This document shows positions 16,540 through 25,839 of a DNA stretch of 64,000 nt, piece after piece. Origin of the DNA: Streptomyces globisporus (lineage in GTDB: Bacteria; Actinomycetota; Actinomycetes; Streptomycetales; Streptomycetaceae); assembly GCA_014649555.1 (NCBI GenBank), contig BMTG01000002.1:1-64000 (forward strand), given 5' to 3'. The notes under the pieces were generated by a model. The model was not told the origin of the DNA. It was given only the letters and a program-made list of their open reading frames with translations, and did not search any database. The position numbers and the translations under genes are program-made. Every line of letters begins with the position of its first letter. Positions within the stretch are counted from its first letter, which is position 1.

Positions 16540-19169
16540 ACCGCCTCACACAGAAATCCCAGGAAGCCCTCCAAGAGGCCCAGTCCGCGGCCGGCCGCAT
16601 GGGGCATACCGAAGTGGACGGAGAACACCTGCTGCTCGCACTCGTCGATCAGGAGGACGGTCTGATCCCACGCCTGCTGGAGCAGGCCGGAAGCGATCCG
16701 GCGGAACTGCGCGCGGCCGTGCGCGAGGAACTGTCCCGCCGCCCGAAGGTCACCGGCTCCGGTGCGGCACCCGGCCAGGTTTTCGTCACTCAGCGCCTTG
16801 CCGGCCTGCTGGACGCCGCTGAACGGGAGGCCAAACGGCTCAAGGACGAGTACGTGTCCGTGGAGCACCTCCTGCTCGCCCTGGCCGAAGAGGGGGCATC
16901 AACAGCCGCTGGACGTCGGCTCAACCAGGCAGGAATCACCAGGGACTCGTTCCTGGGCGCACTCACCCAGGTCCGCGGCAATCAGCGGGTCACCTCCGCC
17001 AACCCCGAAGTGGCCTACGAGGCGCTGGAGAAGTACGGTCGCGATCTCGTCGCCGAGGCCAAGGAGGGCAGGCTCGACCCGGTCATCGGCCGGGACGCCG
17101 AGATCCGTCGCGTCACCCAGATCCTGAGCCGGAAGTCCAAGAACAACCCGGTTCTCATCGGAGACCCCGGTGTCGGCAAGACCGCCATCATCGAGGGCCT
17201 CGCCCAGCGCATCGTCCGCGGCGACGTCCCCGAGGGACTCCGCGACAAGATCGTGTTCGCCCTCGACATGGGATCCCTCGTTGCCGGCGCCAAGTACCGA
17301 GGCGAGTTCGAGGAACGCCTCAAGGCCGTGCTCAGCGAGGTCAAGGCCGCACAGGGCGGCATCTTGCTGTTCGTCGACGAACTGCACACCGTTGTCGGTG
17401 CGGGCGCCGCCGAAGGGGCCATGGACGCGGGGAACATGCTCAAGCCGATGCTTGCCCGCGGTGAACTGCACATGATCGGCGCCACCACACTCGACGAGTA
17501 CCGCAAACACATCGAAAAGGACGCCGCGCTGGAACGACGGTTCCAGCAGGTCCTGGTCGGCGAGCCCAGCGTCGAGGACACCATTTCCATCCTGCGTGGA
17601 CTGCGTGAGCGCCTGGAGGTCTTCCACGGCGTCAAGATCCAGGACACCGCACTGGTCTCGGCCGCCACCCTCAGCCACCGCTACATCACGGACCGATTCC
17701 TGCCCGACAAGGCCATCGACCTCGTCGACGAGGCCTGCGCCCGGATGCGTACCGAGATCGACTCCATGCCTGCCGAACTCGACGAGCTCACCCGCCGCGT
17801 CACCCGCCTGGAGATCGAGGAAGCCGCCCTCTCCAAGGAAACCGACCCGGCGAGCCAAGCCCGCCTGGAGGAGCTGCGCAAGGAACTGGCCGACCTGCGC
17901 GGTGAGGCCGACGCCAAACACGCCCAGTGGGAGGCCGAACGGCAGGCGATCCGGCGGGTGCAGGAACTGCGCCAGGAACTGGAGCAGGTCCGCCACGAGG
18001 CGGAGCAGGCCGAACGCGCCTACGACCTCAACCGTGCCGCCGAACTGCGGTACGGCCAACTCCAGGACCTGGAGCGACGACTCGCGGCGGAGGAGGAGCA
18101 GCTGGCCACCCGGCAGGGACAGAACCGTCTGCTGCGCGAGGTGGTCACCGAAGAGGAGATAGCGGAGATCGTCGCCGCCTGGACCGGCATCCCGGTCGCC
18201 CGCCTGCAGGAAGGCGAACGCGACAAGCTGCTGCGCCTCGACGAGATCCTCCGCGAGCGCGTCGTCGGCCAGGACGAGGCCGTCAGGCTCGTCGCCGACG
18301 CCATCATCCGCGCCCGCTCCGGCATCCGCGACCCTCGCCGGCCCATCGGTTCCTTCATCTTCCTCGGCCCCACCGGCGTCGGAAAGACCGAGTTGACCAA
18401 GACTCTCGCCCGGGCGCTGTTCGACTCCGAGGACAACATGGTCCGCCTCGACATGAGTGAGTACCAGGAGCGGCACACCGTCAGCAGGCTCATGGGCGCA
18501 CCACCCGGATACGTCGGCTACGAGGAAGGCGGCCAACTCACCGAGGCCGTACGCCGCAAGCCGTACTCGGTCGTGCTGTTCGACGAGATCGAGAAGGCAC
18601 ACAGCGACGTCTTCAACACCCTGCTGCAGATCCTCGATGACGGCCGCATCACCGATGCACAGGGCCGCACCGTCGACTTCCGCAACACCGTGATCATCAT
18701 GACGTCCAACATCGGCTCCGAGCACCTCCTCGACGGCGCCACCGCCGAGGGTGAGATCAAGCCTGACGCCCGCGCGCTGGTGATGGGCGAGCTGCGCGGG
18801 CACTTCCGCCCGGAGTTCCTCAACCGCGTCGACGACATCGTGCTGTTCAAGCCGCTGGGTGAGCGGCAGATCGAAAGGATCGTGGAGCTTCAGTTCGACG
18901 AACTGCGGCAGCGGCTGGCGGAACGCCGCATCGACGTGGAACTCACCGATGCGGCGCGAGAGGTGATTTCCCACCAGGGCTACGACCCGGTGTACGGGGC
19001 CAGGCCGCTGCGGCGGTACATCTCCCACGAGGTGGAGACGCTGGTCGGACGTGCCCTTCTGCGCGGCGACGTCCAGGACGGCGCGACCGTCCGTGTCGAC
19101 GCCGAACACGGAGAGCTGGTGGTCACCTACGACCAGCCGGAAGAGGCCCGGGAAGCGAGGGCAGCGTGA
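16530..19169 (+). CDS. clpB: ATP-dependent disaggregase ClpB
   Basis: 879 residues, full length for ClpB. A double Clp-N repeat (1-150) precedes AAA+ domain 1 with Walker [10 protein letters not shown] (about 210) and Walker B LLFVDELH. The ClpB-specific coiled-coil middle domain (about 410-530) is present, which separates it from ClpA and ClpC. AAA+ domain 2 has GPTGVGKTE (about 613) and [11 protein letters not shown]. No ClpP-binding loop is expected. It solubilises aggregates together with DnaK/DnaJ/GrpE, all encoded directly upstream. It overlaps the genes on both sides by 10 and 4 bases. Confidence 0.97.
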   Translation: MDMNRLTQKSQEALQEAQSAAGRMGHTEVDGEHLLLALVDQEDGLIPRLLEQAGSDPAELRAAVREELSRRPKVTGSGAAPGQVFVTQRLAGLLDAAEREAKRLKDEYVSVEHLLLALAEEGASTAAGRRLNQAGITRDSFLGALTQVRGNQRVTSANPEVAYEALEKYGRDLVAEAKEGRLDPVIGRDAEIRRVTQILSRKSKNNPVLIGDPGVGKTAIIEGLAQRIVRGDVPEGLRDKIVFALDMGSLVAGAKYRGEFEERLKAVLSEVKAAQGGILLFVDELHTVVGAGAAEGAMDAGNMLKPMLARGELHMIGATTLDEYRKHIEKDAALERRFQQVLVGEPSVEDTISILRGLRERLEVFHGVKIQDTALVSAATLSHRYITDRFLPDKAIDLVDEACARMRTEIDSMPAELDELTRRVTRLEIEEAALSKETDPASQARLEELRKELADLRGEADAKHAQWEAERQAIRRVQELRQELEQVRHEAEQAERAYDLNRAAELRYGQLQDLERRLAAEEEQLATRQGQNRLLREVVTEEEIAEIVAAWTGIPVARLQEGERDKLLRLDEILRERVVGQDEAVRLVADAIIRARSGIRDPRRPIGSFIFLGPTGVGKTELTKTLARALFDSEDNMVRLDMSEYQERHTVSRLMGAPPGYVGYEEGGQLTEAVRRKPYSVVLFDEIEKAHSDVFNTLLQILDDGRITDAQGRTVDFRNTVIIMTSNIGSEHLLDGATAEGEIKPDARALVMGELRGHFRPEFLNRVDDIVLFKPLGERQIERIVELQFDELRQRLAERRIDVELTDAAREVISHQGYDPVYGARPLRRYISHEVETLVGRALLRGDVQDGATVRVDAEHGELVVTYDQPEEAREARAA

Positions 19170-19624
19170 ACACCACACGTACAACGACGGTGACCTGCCC
19201 GCACTGCGGGCGCGACAACCGCATTCCTGTTGCCGCCGAGGGACGCCCCAAATGCGGCCACTGCAAGCAGCCGCTGCCCTGGGTCGTCGACGCGGGTGAC
19301 GACGACTTCACCGAAGTCGCCGACAACGCCGTCCAACCTGTCGTCGTGGACCTCTGGGCCACCTGGTGCGGCCCCTGCCGCATGGTCAGCCCCGCCCTCG
19401 AACAGGTCGCCCGCGACCTCGCCGGACGGATCAAGCTCGTCAAGGTCGACATCGACAAGAACCCAGGAGTCAGTCAGCGGTTCGAGGTCCAGGCAGTGCC
19501 CACGCTGCTCGTCCAGGACCACGGCGAGACGGTCGCCCGACAGGCCGGTGCGGCACCGGCCCACGTCCTGCGTCAGTGGGTCGAACAAGCCCTGGAAGGC
19601 CGGCAGGCCACTGCGGGGCAGTGA
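19166..19624 (+). CDS. trxA: Zinc-finger thioredoxin (thioredoxin 2 / TrxC type)
   Basis: 152 residues from GTG 19166, overlapping clpB by four bases. An N-terminal zinc ribbon has C11-x2-C14 and C30-x2-C33, as in TrxC. The thioredoxin fold follows with the active site WCGPC (C68, C71), the cis-proline segment [10 protein letters not shown] and [16 protein letters not shown]. It reduces protein disulphides in the cytoplasm. Position inside the chaperone operon suggests it deals with oxidatively damaged clients, and the downstream TrxR-like fusion may be a functional partner. Confidence 0.93.
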   Translation: MNTTRTTTVTCPHCGRDNRIPVAAEGRPKCGHCKQPLPWVVDAGDDDFTEVADNAVQPVVVDLWATWCGPCRMVSPALEQVARDLAGRIKLVKVDIDKNPGVSQRFEVQAVPTLLVQDHGETVARQAGAAPAHVLRQWVEQALEGRQATAGQ

Positions 19625-19696
19625 GTCACCACGGCCCGGCCACCACAAGGGCTCCCCGAAACCACGCGGTAGCGCACTACTTGGGAGGAGAACGTC

Positions 19697-19960
19697 ATGG
19701 CCACGATTCCGGATCCGCACCTGGCCATGGTGCGGCCCGTCACACCGCGCACCCCGCAGGGCTGCGAGGAGTGCCTCAAGGAGCACTCCCCGTGGGTGCA
19801 CCTGCGCCTCTGCCTCACCTGCGGGCACGTCGGCTGCTGCGATTCCTCACCCCTCAAACACGCCCGACGACACGCGGGCAGTGCCGGGCACCCCATCGTC
19901 CAGTCCTTCCAACCGGGAGAGGACTGGCGCTGGTGCTACGTTCACGAGGCTCTGGTCTGA
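19697..19960 (+). CDS. UBP-type zinc-finger protein
   Basis: 87 residues from ATG 19697 behind GGGAGGAG. Cysteines and histidines follow the ZnF-UBP pattern: C23, C26, C39, C42, C47/C48, H55, H59 and H65 in GCEECLKEH, LCLTCGHVGCCD and KHARRHAGSAGHPIV. In eukaryotes this fold binds the ubiquitin C-terminus; in actinobacteria small stand-alone versions are common next to redox genes and their ligand is unknown. The stop and the next start share a base (TGATG), so it is coupled to the oxidoreductase. Confidence 0.88.
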   Translation: MATIPDPHLAMVRPVTPRTPQGCEECLKEHSPWVHLRLCLTCGHVGCCDSSPLKHARRHAGSAGHPIVQSFQPGEDWRWCYVHEALV

Positions 19961-21720
19961 TGAGCACGGCACAGCACGGGAATGGTGCGGTCCGTGAGAC
20001 ACCGGACCGGTACGGAGCGTTCCCCCGCTTGACACCGGAACAGCTTCAGAACCTGACCGCGCACGGCGAGCGCCGCGGGACCACGGAAGGTGAGGTGCTG
20101 TACCGGGAGGGAGAGCCGTTCCGGGAGTTCCTCGCGATCCTCAGCGGCACCGTCGAGATCCTTCAGGACCACGGCGATCGGGAAGAACGCACGATGGCGC
20201 TGCACGGACCCGGCAGGTTCCTGGGTGAGCTGGGAATGCTGGAGGGGCAGGCCGCCTTCGACACCGCGGTGGTCCGTGAGGCCGGCGAGATCCTCGCCGT
20301 GCCGGTGGAACGCCAGCGGACCTTGATCGGCCGCGACCCCGTACTCGGTGACCTGATCCTCCGGGCTTGCCTGGGCCGCCGGTATCTCCTCATCGGCCTC
20401 GGCGCAGGTTTCCGCATCCTGGGATCGTGCTACTCGCAGGACACGCGGCGGCTGCGGGAGTTCGCTGCCCGCAACAGGCTCCCCCACCGCTGGCTGGATC
20501 TGGAGAGGGACAAGGAAGCTGAGGCGCTGCTGCGTCGGTTCTCCATCCGCCCCGAGGAAACTCCGGTCGTCCTCTGGAAGGGCGAGCGAGTGCTGCGCAA
20601 TCCGAGCAACGCCGAACTCGCCAGGCTCATCGGGCTGCCCGCCCCCACGGCGAAGGACGCCCAGTGCGACGTCATCGTGGTCGGCGCGGGCCCCGCGGGA
20701 CTCGCCGCAGCCGTGTACGGCGCCTCCGACGGCCTCACCACGATCTCCGTCGACGCCGTGGCCACCGGAGGCCAGGCAGGCACCTCGTCCCGCATCGAGA
20801 ACTACCTCGGCTTCCCGTCGGGCATCTCCGGAGGCGAGCTCATCGAACGCGCGGTGCTCCAGGCCCACAAATTCGGTGCCCGCCTCATGGTGCCGGCCCA
20901 GGTCAACAGGCTCACACCGCAGGACGACGCGTACGTGGTCACCTTCACAGACGGGTCCCACGTCCGGGCGGGCGCCGTGGTGCTCGCCTCGGGTGTCCGG
21001 TACCGCAGGCTCGAGGTGCCCGGCATCGAGCGGCTGGAGGGCATCAGCGTCTACTACGCGGCGACCGTGCACGAGGCGAGTCTCTGCGAGGCGGACCCGG
21101 TCGCGGTGGTCGGCGGGGGAAACTCCGCCGGCCAGGCGGCGCTGTTCCTGGCGCAACACGCTTCCGGAGTCCACCTCCTCGTCCGGGGCGGCGACCTCAA
21201 CGCGGACATGTCCCGTTACCTGGTGGACCAGGTCGAACGTCATCCGAAGATCGAGGTGCTCCTCCACACCGAAGTCCGGGGCGTCTCCGGGAAGGACAAA
21301 CTGGAGTCGCTGAGCGTCGAGGACAACACACGCGGTGAGCGCCGCCCGCTGCGGGCCGCCGCGCTGTTCGTGTTCATCGGGGCCCGCCCGCGCACGGAGT
21401 GGCTGAGGGGAGCCCTCGCCCTGGACGAGAAGGGCTTCGTCCTGACGGGGGCTGACGCCCGGGCTGCTGCCGACGCGACCCGGTGGGACGCACTCGGCCG
21501 TGCTCCCTTGCTGCTGGAGACCAGCCTTCCCGGGGTCTTCGCGGCCGGCGACGTGAGGAGCGGCTCGGTCAAACGAGTTGCCTCGGCCACCGGTGAAGGC
21601 GCCATGGCCATTCGCCTCGTGCACGAGCACCGCGAGAATGCCGGCAACCTCGTCCGCGACCGCGCCACAGGCCCTGAGAGGCCTCAACCGGATGCGGACC
21701 GGTCCGCATCTCGGCGCTGA
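19960..21720 (+). CDS. cNMP-binding / glutaredoxin-like / thioredoxin-reductase-like fusion
   Basis: 586 residues in three parts. Residues about 20-130 form a cyclic-nucleotide-binding jelly roll (EVLYREGEPFREFLAILSG, GRFLGELGMLEGQAA). Residues about 140-225 resemble a glutaredoxin/GST-N fold (ILGSCYSQDTRRLREFAAR, EETPVVLWKG). From about 235 a TrxR-type flavoprotein has the FAD motif VGAGPAGLAAAVYGA (about 243), the NADPH motif VVGGGNSAGQAALFLA (about 383) and GVFAAGDVR. The TrxR CxxC is absent; one cysteine (EASLC) lies just before the NADPH motif. Electrons may instead pass to the Grx-like cysteine. It ends the chaperone/redox operon. The domain assignment is solid, the reaction unknown. 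Confidence 0.9.
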   Translation: MSTAQHGNGAVRETPDRYGAFPRLTPEQLQNLTAHGERRGTTEGEVLYREGEPFREFLAILSGTVEILQDHGDREERTMALHGPGRFLGELGMLEGQAAFDTAVVREAGEILAVPVERQRTLIGRDPVLGDLILRACLGRRYLLIGLGAGFRILGSCYSQDTRRLREFAARNRLPHRWLDLERDKEAEALLRRFSIRPEETPVVLWKGERVLRNPSNAELARLIGLPAPTAKDAQCDVIVVGAGPAGLAAAVYGASDGLTTISVDAVATGGQAGTSSRIENYLGFPSGISGGELIERAVLQAHKFGARLMVPAQVNRLTPQDDAYVVTFTDGSHVRAGAVVLASGVRYRRLEVPGIERLEGISVYYAATVHEASLCEADPVAVVGGGNSAGQAALFLAQHASGVHLLVRGGDLNADMSRYLVDQVERHPKIEVLLHTEVRGVSGKDKLESLSVEDNTRGERRPLRAAALFVFIGARPRTEWLRGALALDEKGFVLTGADARAAADATRWDALGRAPLLLETSLPGVFAAGDVRSGSVKRVASATGEGAMAIRLVHEHRENAGNLVRDRATGPERPQPDADRSASRR

Positions 21721-21921
21721 TCTTTCACCAGTAGACCCTCAGGGTTGGACATCATCAGTCCAGTGCGGCAGCGGTGAGGGCCTGCGCCCGGTAGTGGTGC
21801 CACCCGGCGTCCCGGTGGGATGACGCAGGTGACCGCCCACTCCCCCGCTCACCCGTCGCGGCCGCTGACCGGCTCCCGTCGCGCGGTTCCCGGCGTGATC
21901 AGGTACTCAGGAAGGGTGAAC

Positions 21922-24384
21922 ATGGACGCGATTGACCCCTTCGTGCATGTCCGGGGTGCCAGTGAGAACAACCTGCGGAACATCGATGTCGATCTTCCGC
22001 GGAACGCGATGGTCGCTTTCACGGGCGTCTCCGGCTCCGGCAAGTCCTCACTCGCGTTCGGCACGCTCTACGCTGAGGCGCAGCGGCGCTACTTCGAGTC
22101 CGTGGCACCGTACGTCCGGAGGCTGTTGCAGCAGGTCGGTGCACCGCACGTGCAGGAAATCACCGGACTGCCACCGGCGGTGGCCCTGCAGCAGCGACGC
22201 GGGGCGCCCAGTTCGCGCTCGACGGTCGGCACCATCACCACGCTGTCCAATCTGCTGCGCATGCTGTACTCCCGCGCCGGCACCTATCCGCCCCGGGCCG
22301 CACGGCTGGAAGCCGAGTCGTTCTCACCGAACACCCCGGCCGGGGCCTGCCCGGAGTGCCACGGACTGGGCGTCGTCCACGATGTCGCCGAGGAGCTGCT
22401 CGTCCCGGACCCCTCGCTGAGCATCCGCGAGGGCGCGATCGCAGCCTGGCCGGGGGCCTGGCAGGGGGCCAACCTGCGCAGCGTGGTGAGCGGCCTGGGC
22501 ATCGACATCGACCGGCCGTGGCGCAGGCTCAGGAAGAAGGACCGGGACTGGCTGCTGTACACCGATGAGCAGCCCTCCGTCTACATCGAGCCGGAGGAGG
22601 ACCGCATCGACTACGGCTACCAGGGCACGTTCTGGAGCGCCCGCAAGCACGTCATGCACGTCCTTGCCGACTCCAAGAGCGAGAAGATGCGCGAACGGGC
22701 GCTCCGGTTCGTCAGGAGCGTGCCCTGCCCCGAGTGCCACGGCAGCGGACTGCGGCCCGAGGCGCTCGCCGTGACCTTCGCCGGACGTTCCATCGCCGAA
22801 GTCAACGCGATGCCGTTGAACGAGGTCGCGGCGCTGCTGCGGCCCGTCGCACGGCGGCCCGAGGCCGACGCCACCACTTCCACCGCCCGGTCCGGGGAAA
22901 CGACCGAGGTGGCGGTCCGGATCTGCGGCGATCTGGTCGCGCGGGTCGACGTACTGCTCGACCTGGGCCTGGGGTATCTCAGCCTCGGGCGCCGCTCTAC
23001 GACCCTGTCGCCCGGCGAGGCGCAGCGCCTACGGATCGCCACGCAATTGCGCTCGGGGCTGTTCGGCGTCGTGTACGTCCTCGACGAACCCTCCGCGGGT
23101 CTGCACCCGGCTGACGCGGAACCGCTGCTGGACGTGCTGGAGCATCTCAAGTCTGCGGGCAACTCGCTGTTCGTCGTGGAGCACGACATGGACGTCGTAC
23201 GGCGGGCGGACTGGGTGGTCGACATCGGCCCCGGCGCCGGTGAGGGCGGCGGGCGCGTGCTGTACAGCGGCCCCGTCGCCGGTCTTGAGCAGGTGGAGGA
23301 GTCGGCCACGAGCCAGCATCTGTTCGGGCGCGCCGAGCCGCTCGATCACCGGCCGCGCACACCGCACGACTGGCTGCACCTGAGCGGCGTGTCCCGCCAC
23401 AATCTGCGTGACGTGTCAGTTGACGTACCGTTGTGCGTCCTGACGGCGGTGACGGGTGTGTCCGGTTCCGGAAAGTCGACGCTGGTCACGCAGGTGCTCG
23501 CCGAGGTCGTGCGAGGCCACCTCGGACTCGTGACCGAGGATCCCGACGAGGCGCGACTGGAGCTAGACGTTCAGGACGCGTCGGGGGTCGAGTCGTTCGA
23601 CCGGCTGGTCCGGGTCGACCAGCGGCCCATCGGGCGTACTCCTCGGTCCAATCTGGCCACGTACACCGGGATGTTCGACGCGGTGCGCAAGCTGTACGCG
23701 GCGACGGACGAGGCCAGGGAGCGCGGCTACACGGCCGGCCGGTTCTCCTTCAACGTGCCCGAAGGGCGGTGCGAGACCTGCCAGGGCGAAGGATTCGTCG
23801 CGGTGGAACTGCTCTTCCTGCCCGGGACCTACGCCCCCTGCCCGACATGCCAGGGCGCCCGGTACAACGCCGAAACGCTGGAAGTCACCTACCGTGGCAA
23901 GAACATCGCGGACGTACTGGCGCTGTCCGTCGACGACGCCGCCGAGTTCCTTTCCGCCGTCCCGGCCGCCGCCCGCAGTCTGGAGACGTTGCGCGAGGTG
24001 GGACTGGGGTACCTGCGGCTGGGGCAGCCCGCCACGGAGCTCAGCGGCGGTGAGGCGCAGCGCATCAAACTGGCCACCGAACTGCAGCGGGCCCGTCGTG
24101 GCCACACGCTCTACCTGCTCGACGAACCGACGGCGGGCCTGCACCCCTCGGACGTCGCACTGCTGCTGCGCCAGCTGCACCGCCTCGTCGACGCGGGCAA
24201 CACGGTCGTCCTCGTCGAGCACGACCTGGACACGATCACCACCGCCGACTGGGTCATCGACCTCGGGCCGGGCGGCGGCGACGCGGGCGGACGGGTGGTC
24301 GCGGCGGGCCCGCCGGCCAAGGTCGCGAAGGCCCGCCGTAGCGCCACCGCACGCTATCTCGCGGCCCGGCTCGCAAGCTCCTGA
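21922..24384 (+). CDS. UvrA paralogue (UvrA2/DrrC-like ABC ATPase)
   Basis: 820 residues from ATG 21922, preceded by AGGAAGG; the open frame goes back to 21820 without a good site. Two ABC modules are present: Walker A GVSGSGKSS and GVSGSGKST, signatures LSPGEAQRLRIA and LSGGEAQRIKLA, Walker B VYVLDEPSAGLHP and LYLLDEPTAGLHP. CxxC zinc pairs occur in CPECHG (twice), CETCQGEGF and CPTCQG. It is about 130 residues shorter than housekeeping UvrA. Paralogues of this kind are linked to tolerance of DNA-binding drugs. It starts 201 bp after the redox operon and probably has its own promoter. Confidence 0.9.
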   Translation: MDAIDPFVHVRGASENNLRNIDVDLPRNAMVAFTGVSGSGKSSLAFGTLYAEAQRRYFESVAPYVRRLLQQVGAPHVQEITGLPPAVALQQRRGAPSSRSTVGTITTLSNLLRMLYSRAGTYPPRAARLEAESFSPNTPAGACPECHGLGVVHDVAEELLVPDPSLSIREGAIAAWPGAWQGANLRSVVSGLGIDIDRPWRRLRKKDRDWLLYTDEQPSVYIEPEEDRIDYGYQGTFWSARKHVMHVLADSKSEKMRERALRFVRSVPCPECHGSGLRPEALAVTFAGRSIAEVNAMPLNEVAALLRPVARRPEADATTSTARSGETTEVAVRICGDLVARVDVLLDLGLGYLSLGRRSTTLSPGEAQRLRIATQLRSGLFGVVYVLDEPSAGLHPADAEPLLDVLEHLKSAGNSLFVVEHDMDVVRRADWVVDIGPGAGEGGGRVLYSGPVAGLEQVEESATSQHLFGRAEPLDHRPRTPHDWLHLSGVSRHNLRDVSVDVPLCVLTAVTGVSGSGKSTLVTQVLAEVVRGHLGLVTEDPDEARLELDVQDASGVESFDRLVRVDQRPIGRTPRSNLATYTGMFDAVRKLYAATDEARERGYTAGRFSFNVPEGRCETCQGEGFVAVELLFLPGTYAPCPTCQGARYNAETLEVTYRGKNIADVLALSVDDAAEFLSAVPAAARSLETLREVGLGYLRLGQPATELSGGEAQRIKLATELQRARRGHTLYLLDEPTAGLHPSDVALLLRQLHRLVDAGNTVVLVEHDLDTITTADWVIDLGPGGGDAGGRVVAAGPPAKVAKARRSATARYLAARLASS

Positions 24385-24572
24385 CGATGGTCCGAGAGGG
24401 CTGATCACCCGTCACGGAGAGCAGGCCCCGTACGGGCAGAACGACGGAAATCCGGCCGCTCCGCCCGTACCGGCCGGCCGGGGCCAGCGTGTCATCGCAT
24501 GGCCGACGCCACACCGGAGGCATTCTGTGGGCATTTGCGGTCGCGGGGACGGACAACGAGAAGGATGCAGTC

Positions 24573-25694
24573 ATGCAAGCGTCGTCGCAGGTCGTCACGG
24601 TGGTCGTTCTCCTCGCGGACCCGGACGCGCCGACCGTGGTCGCGAAGCGCCTGGCACGGACCCTTCCCGCCCGGCTCGCCGAGAAGTCCGGCCGGCAGAG
24701 ACGGTTCGCTGTCGAGGTGGTCAGCAGGCCCTTCACCGCGGACGCCGAGGACCCGTCCACGTTGATGCGCCGGATCGTGGAGGACGGAAGTGCGGAGAGC
24801 TGGGACATCGTCGTGGCCCTCACCGACCTTCCGCTGCACTCGCACAGGCGAAGGCTCGTCGTGGATCTGAGCCACGAACACGGGACGGCGTTGCTTTCCC
24901 TTCCGTCCCTGGGGGGCTGGCGGTTGCAGGGAAAGGCACGGCGGGTCGTGGAGGAAGCCGTGCTCAGCCTGGCCGCTTCGCGGTCCCCCGGATGTGAGCG
25001 AGCTGCCTATCGCCGACCGCCGCTCGGCCCCTTCGCCGGCCGCCTCGCGCCCATCCGCCCGGGCCCTGTCGACGAGGAGGAGCTCGCCGATCTGCGCTAC
25101 GTCGCCGACGGCCCGCGCGGCTACGTCAAATTGCTCGTCGGCATGGTCCGCGCCAACCGGCCGTGGCGGCTGGTGCCGGGCCTGTCCAAAGCCCTGGCCG
25201 CCGCACTCGCCACGGGAGCCATCGCCACGGTGGACGACACCGTCTGGAGCCTGGCCACCTCCCTGGGCACGCCACGCCTCGTCGTCGCCACGGTCGGTTC
25301 CGTCGGGCTCATGATCGGCTGGCTGATCGTGGACGCGAACCTGTGGCATCGCACAACGGAAGGATCGCCGGAGGCGAGGCAGCGATCGGTTCTCTACAAC
25401 ACGTCGACCCTGGTGACCGTGAGCATCGGGGCAGCCGTCTGCTACGTCGGCCTGATGGTCGTCAGCTTCGTGTGGGCGCTCTTCGTGCTCAACGGCCACG
25501 TGTTCGCCTCCGCGACCCGGCATCCGTTGAACGCGCAGAACTACTGCACGCTGTCATGGTTCGTGGCTTCGATTGCCACAGTGGGCGGCGCGCTGGGGTC
25601 GGGGCTGGAGAGCGACGAGGCGATCCGGGCAGCGGCCTATTCCACGCGCGAACAGGAACGTCGCCACATGCTCCAGGGCGAGCACGATGGCTAG
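24573..25694 (+). CDS. Uncharacterised membrane protein with soluble N-terminal domain
   Basis: About 373 residues from ATG 24573, chosen over the longer frame (24489) because GAGAAGGA lies close upstream. Residues 1-130 form an alpha/beta domain (VVTVVVLLADPDAPTVVAKR, SWDIVVALTDLPL). Residues about 180-350 hold four hydrophobic stretches, among them LVVATVGSVGLMIGWLIVD, VTVSIGAAVCYVGLMVVSFV and YCTLSWFVASIATVGGALG. No family is recognised with certainty. It lies between a UvrA paralogue and a FUSC-type protein, all on the same strand with gaps of 150-190 bp. Confidence 0.7.
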   Translation: MQASSQVVTVVVLLADPDAPTVVAKRLARTLPARLAEKSGRQRRFAVEVVSRPFTADAEDPSTLMRRIVEDGSAESWDIVVALTDLPLHSHRRRLVVDLSHEHGTALLSLPSLGGWRLQGKARRVVEEAVLSLAASRSPGCERAAYRRPPLGPFAGRLAPIRPGPVDEEELADLRYVADGPRGYVKLLVGMVRANRPWRLVPGLSKALAAALATGAIATVDDTVWSLATSLGTPRLVVATVGSVGLMIGWLIVDANLWHRTTEGSPEARQRSVLYNTSTLVTVSIGAAVCYVGLMVVSFVWALFVLNGHVFASATRHPLNAQNYCTLSWFVASIATVGGALGSGLESDEAIRAAAYSTREQERRHMLQGEHDG

Positions 25695-25839
25695 CCGCAG
25701 GCAAGATGCACACGCACCGGTGGCGACGGCACACGGCCTGTCCCGCCCCTCTCCTCGGCGATGATGAGATGAACATGATGGTGGCTCCGGCGATCCGGCC
25801 GACGCGAGCTGAAACGACCTTCCGGCTGGGCCCGCACCC

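Noticed and set aside
16899-19184. 761-residue minus-strand frame opposite clpB
   Set aside because: Antisense shadow of a complete ClpB gene.
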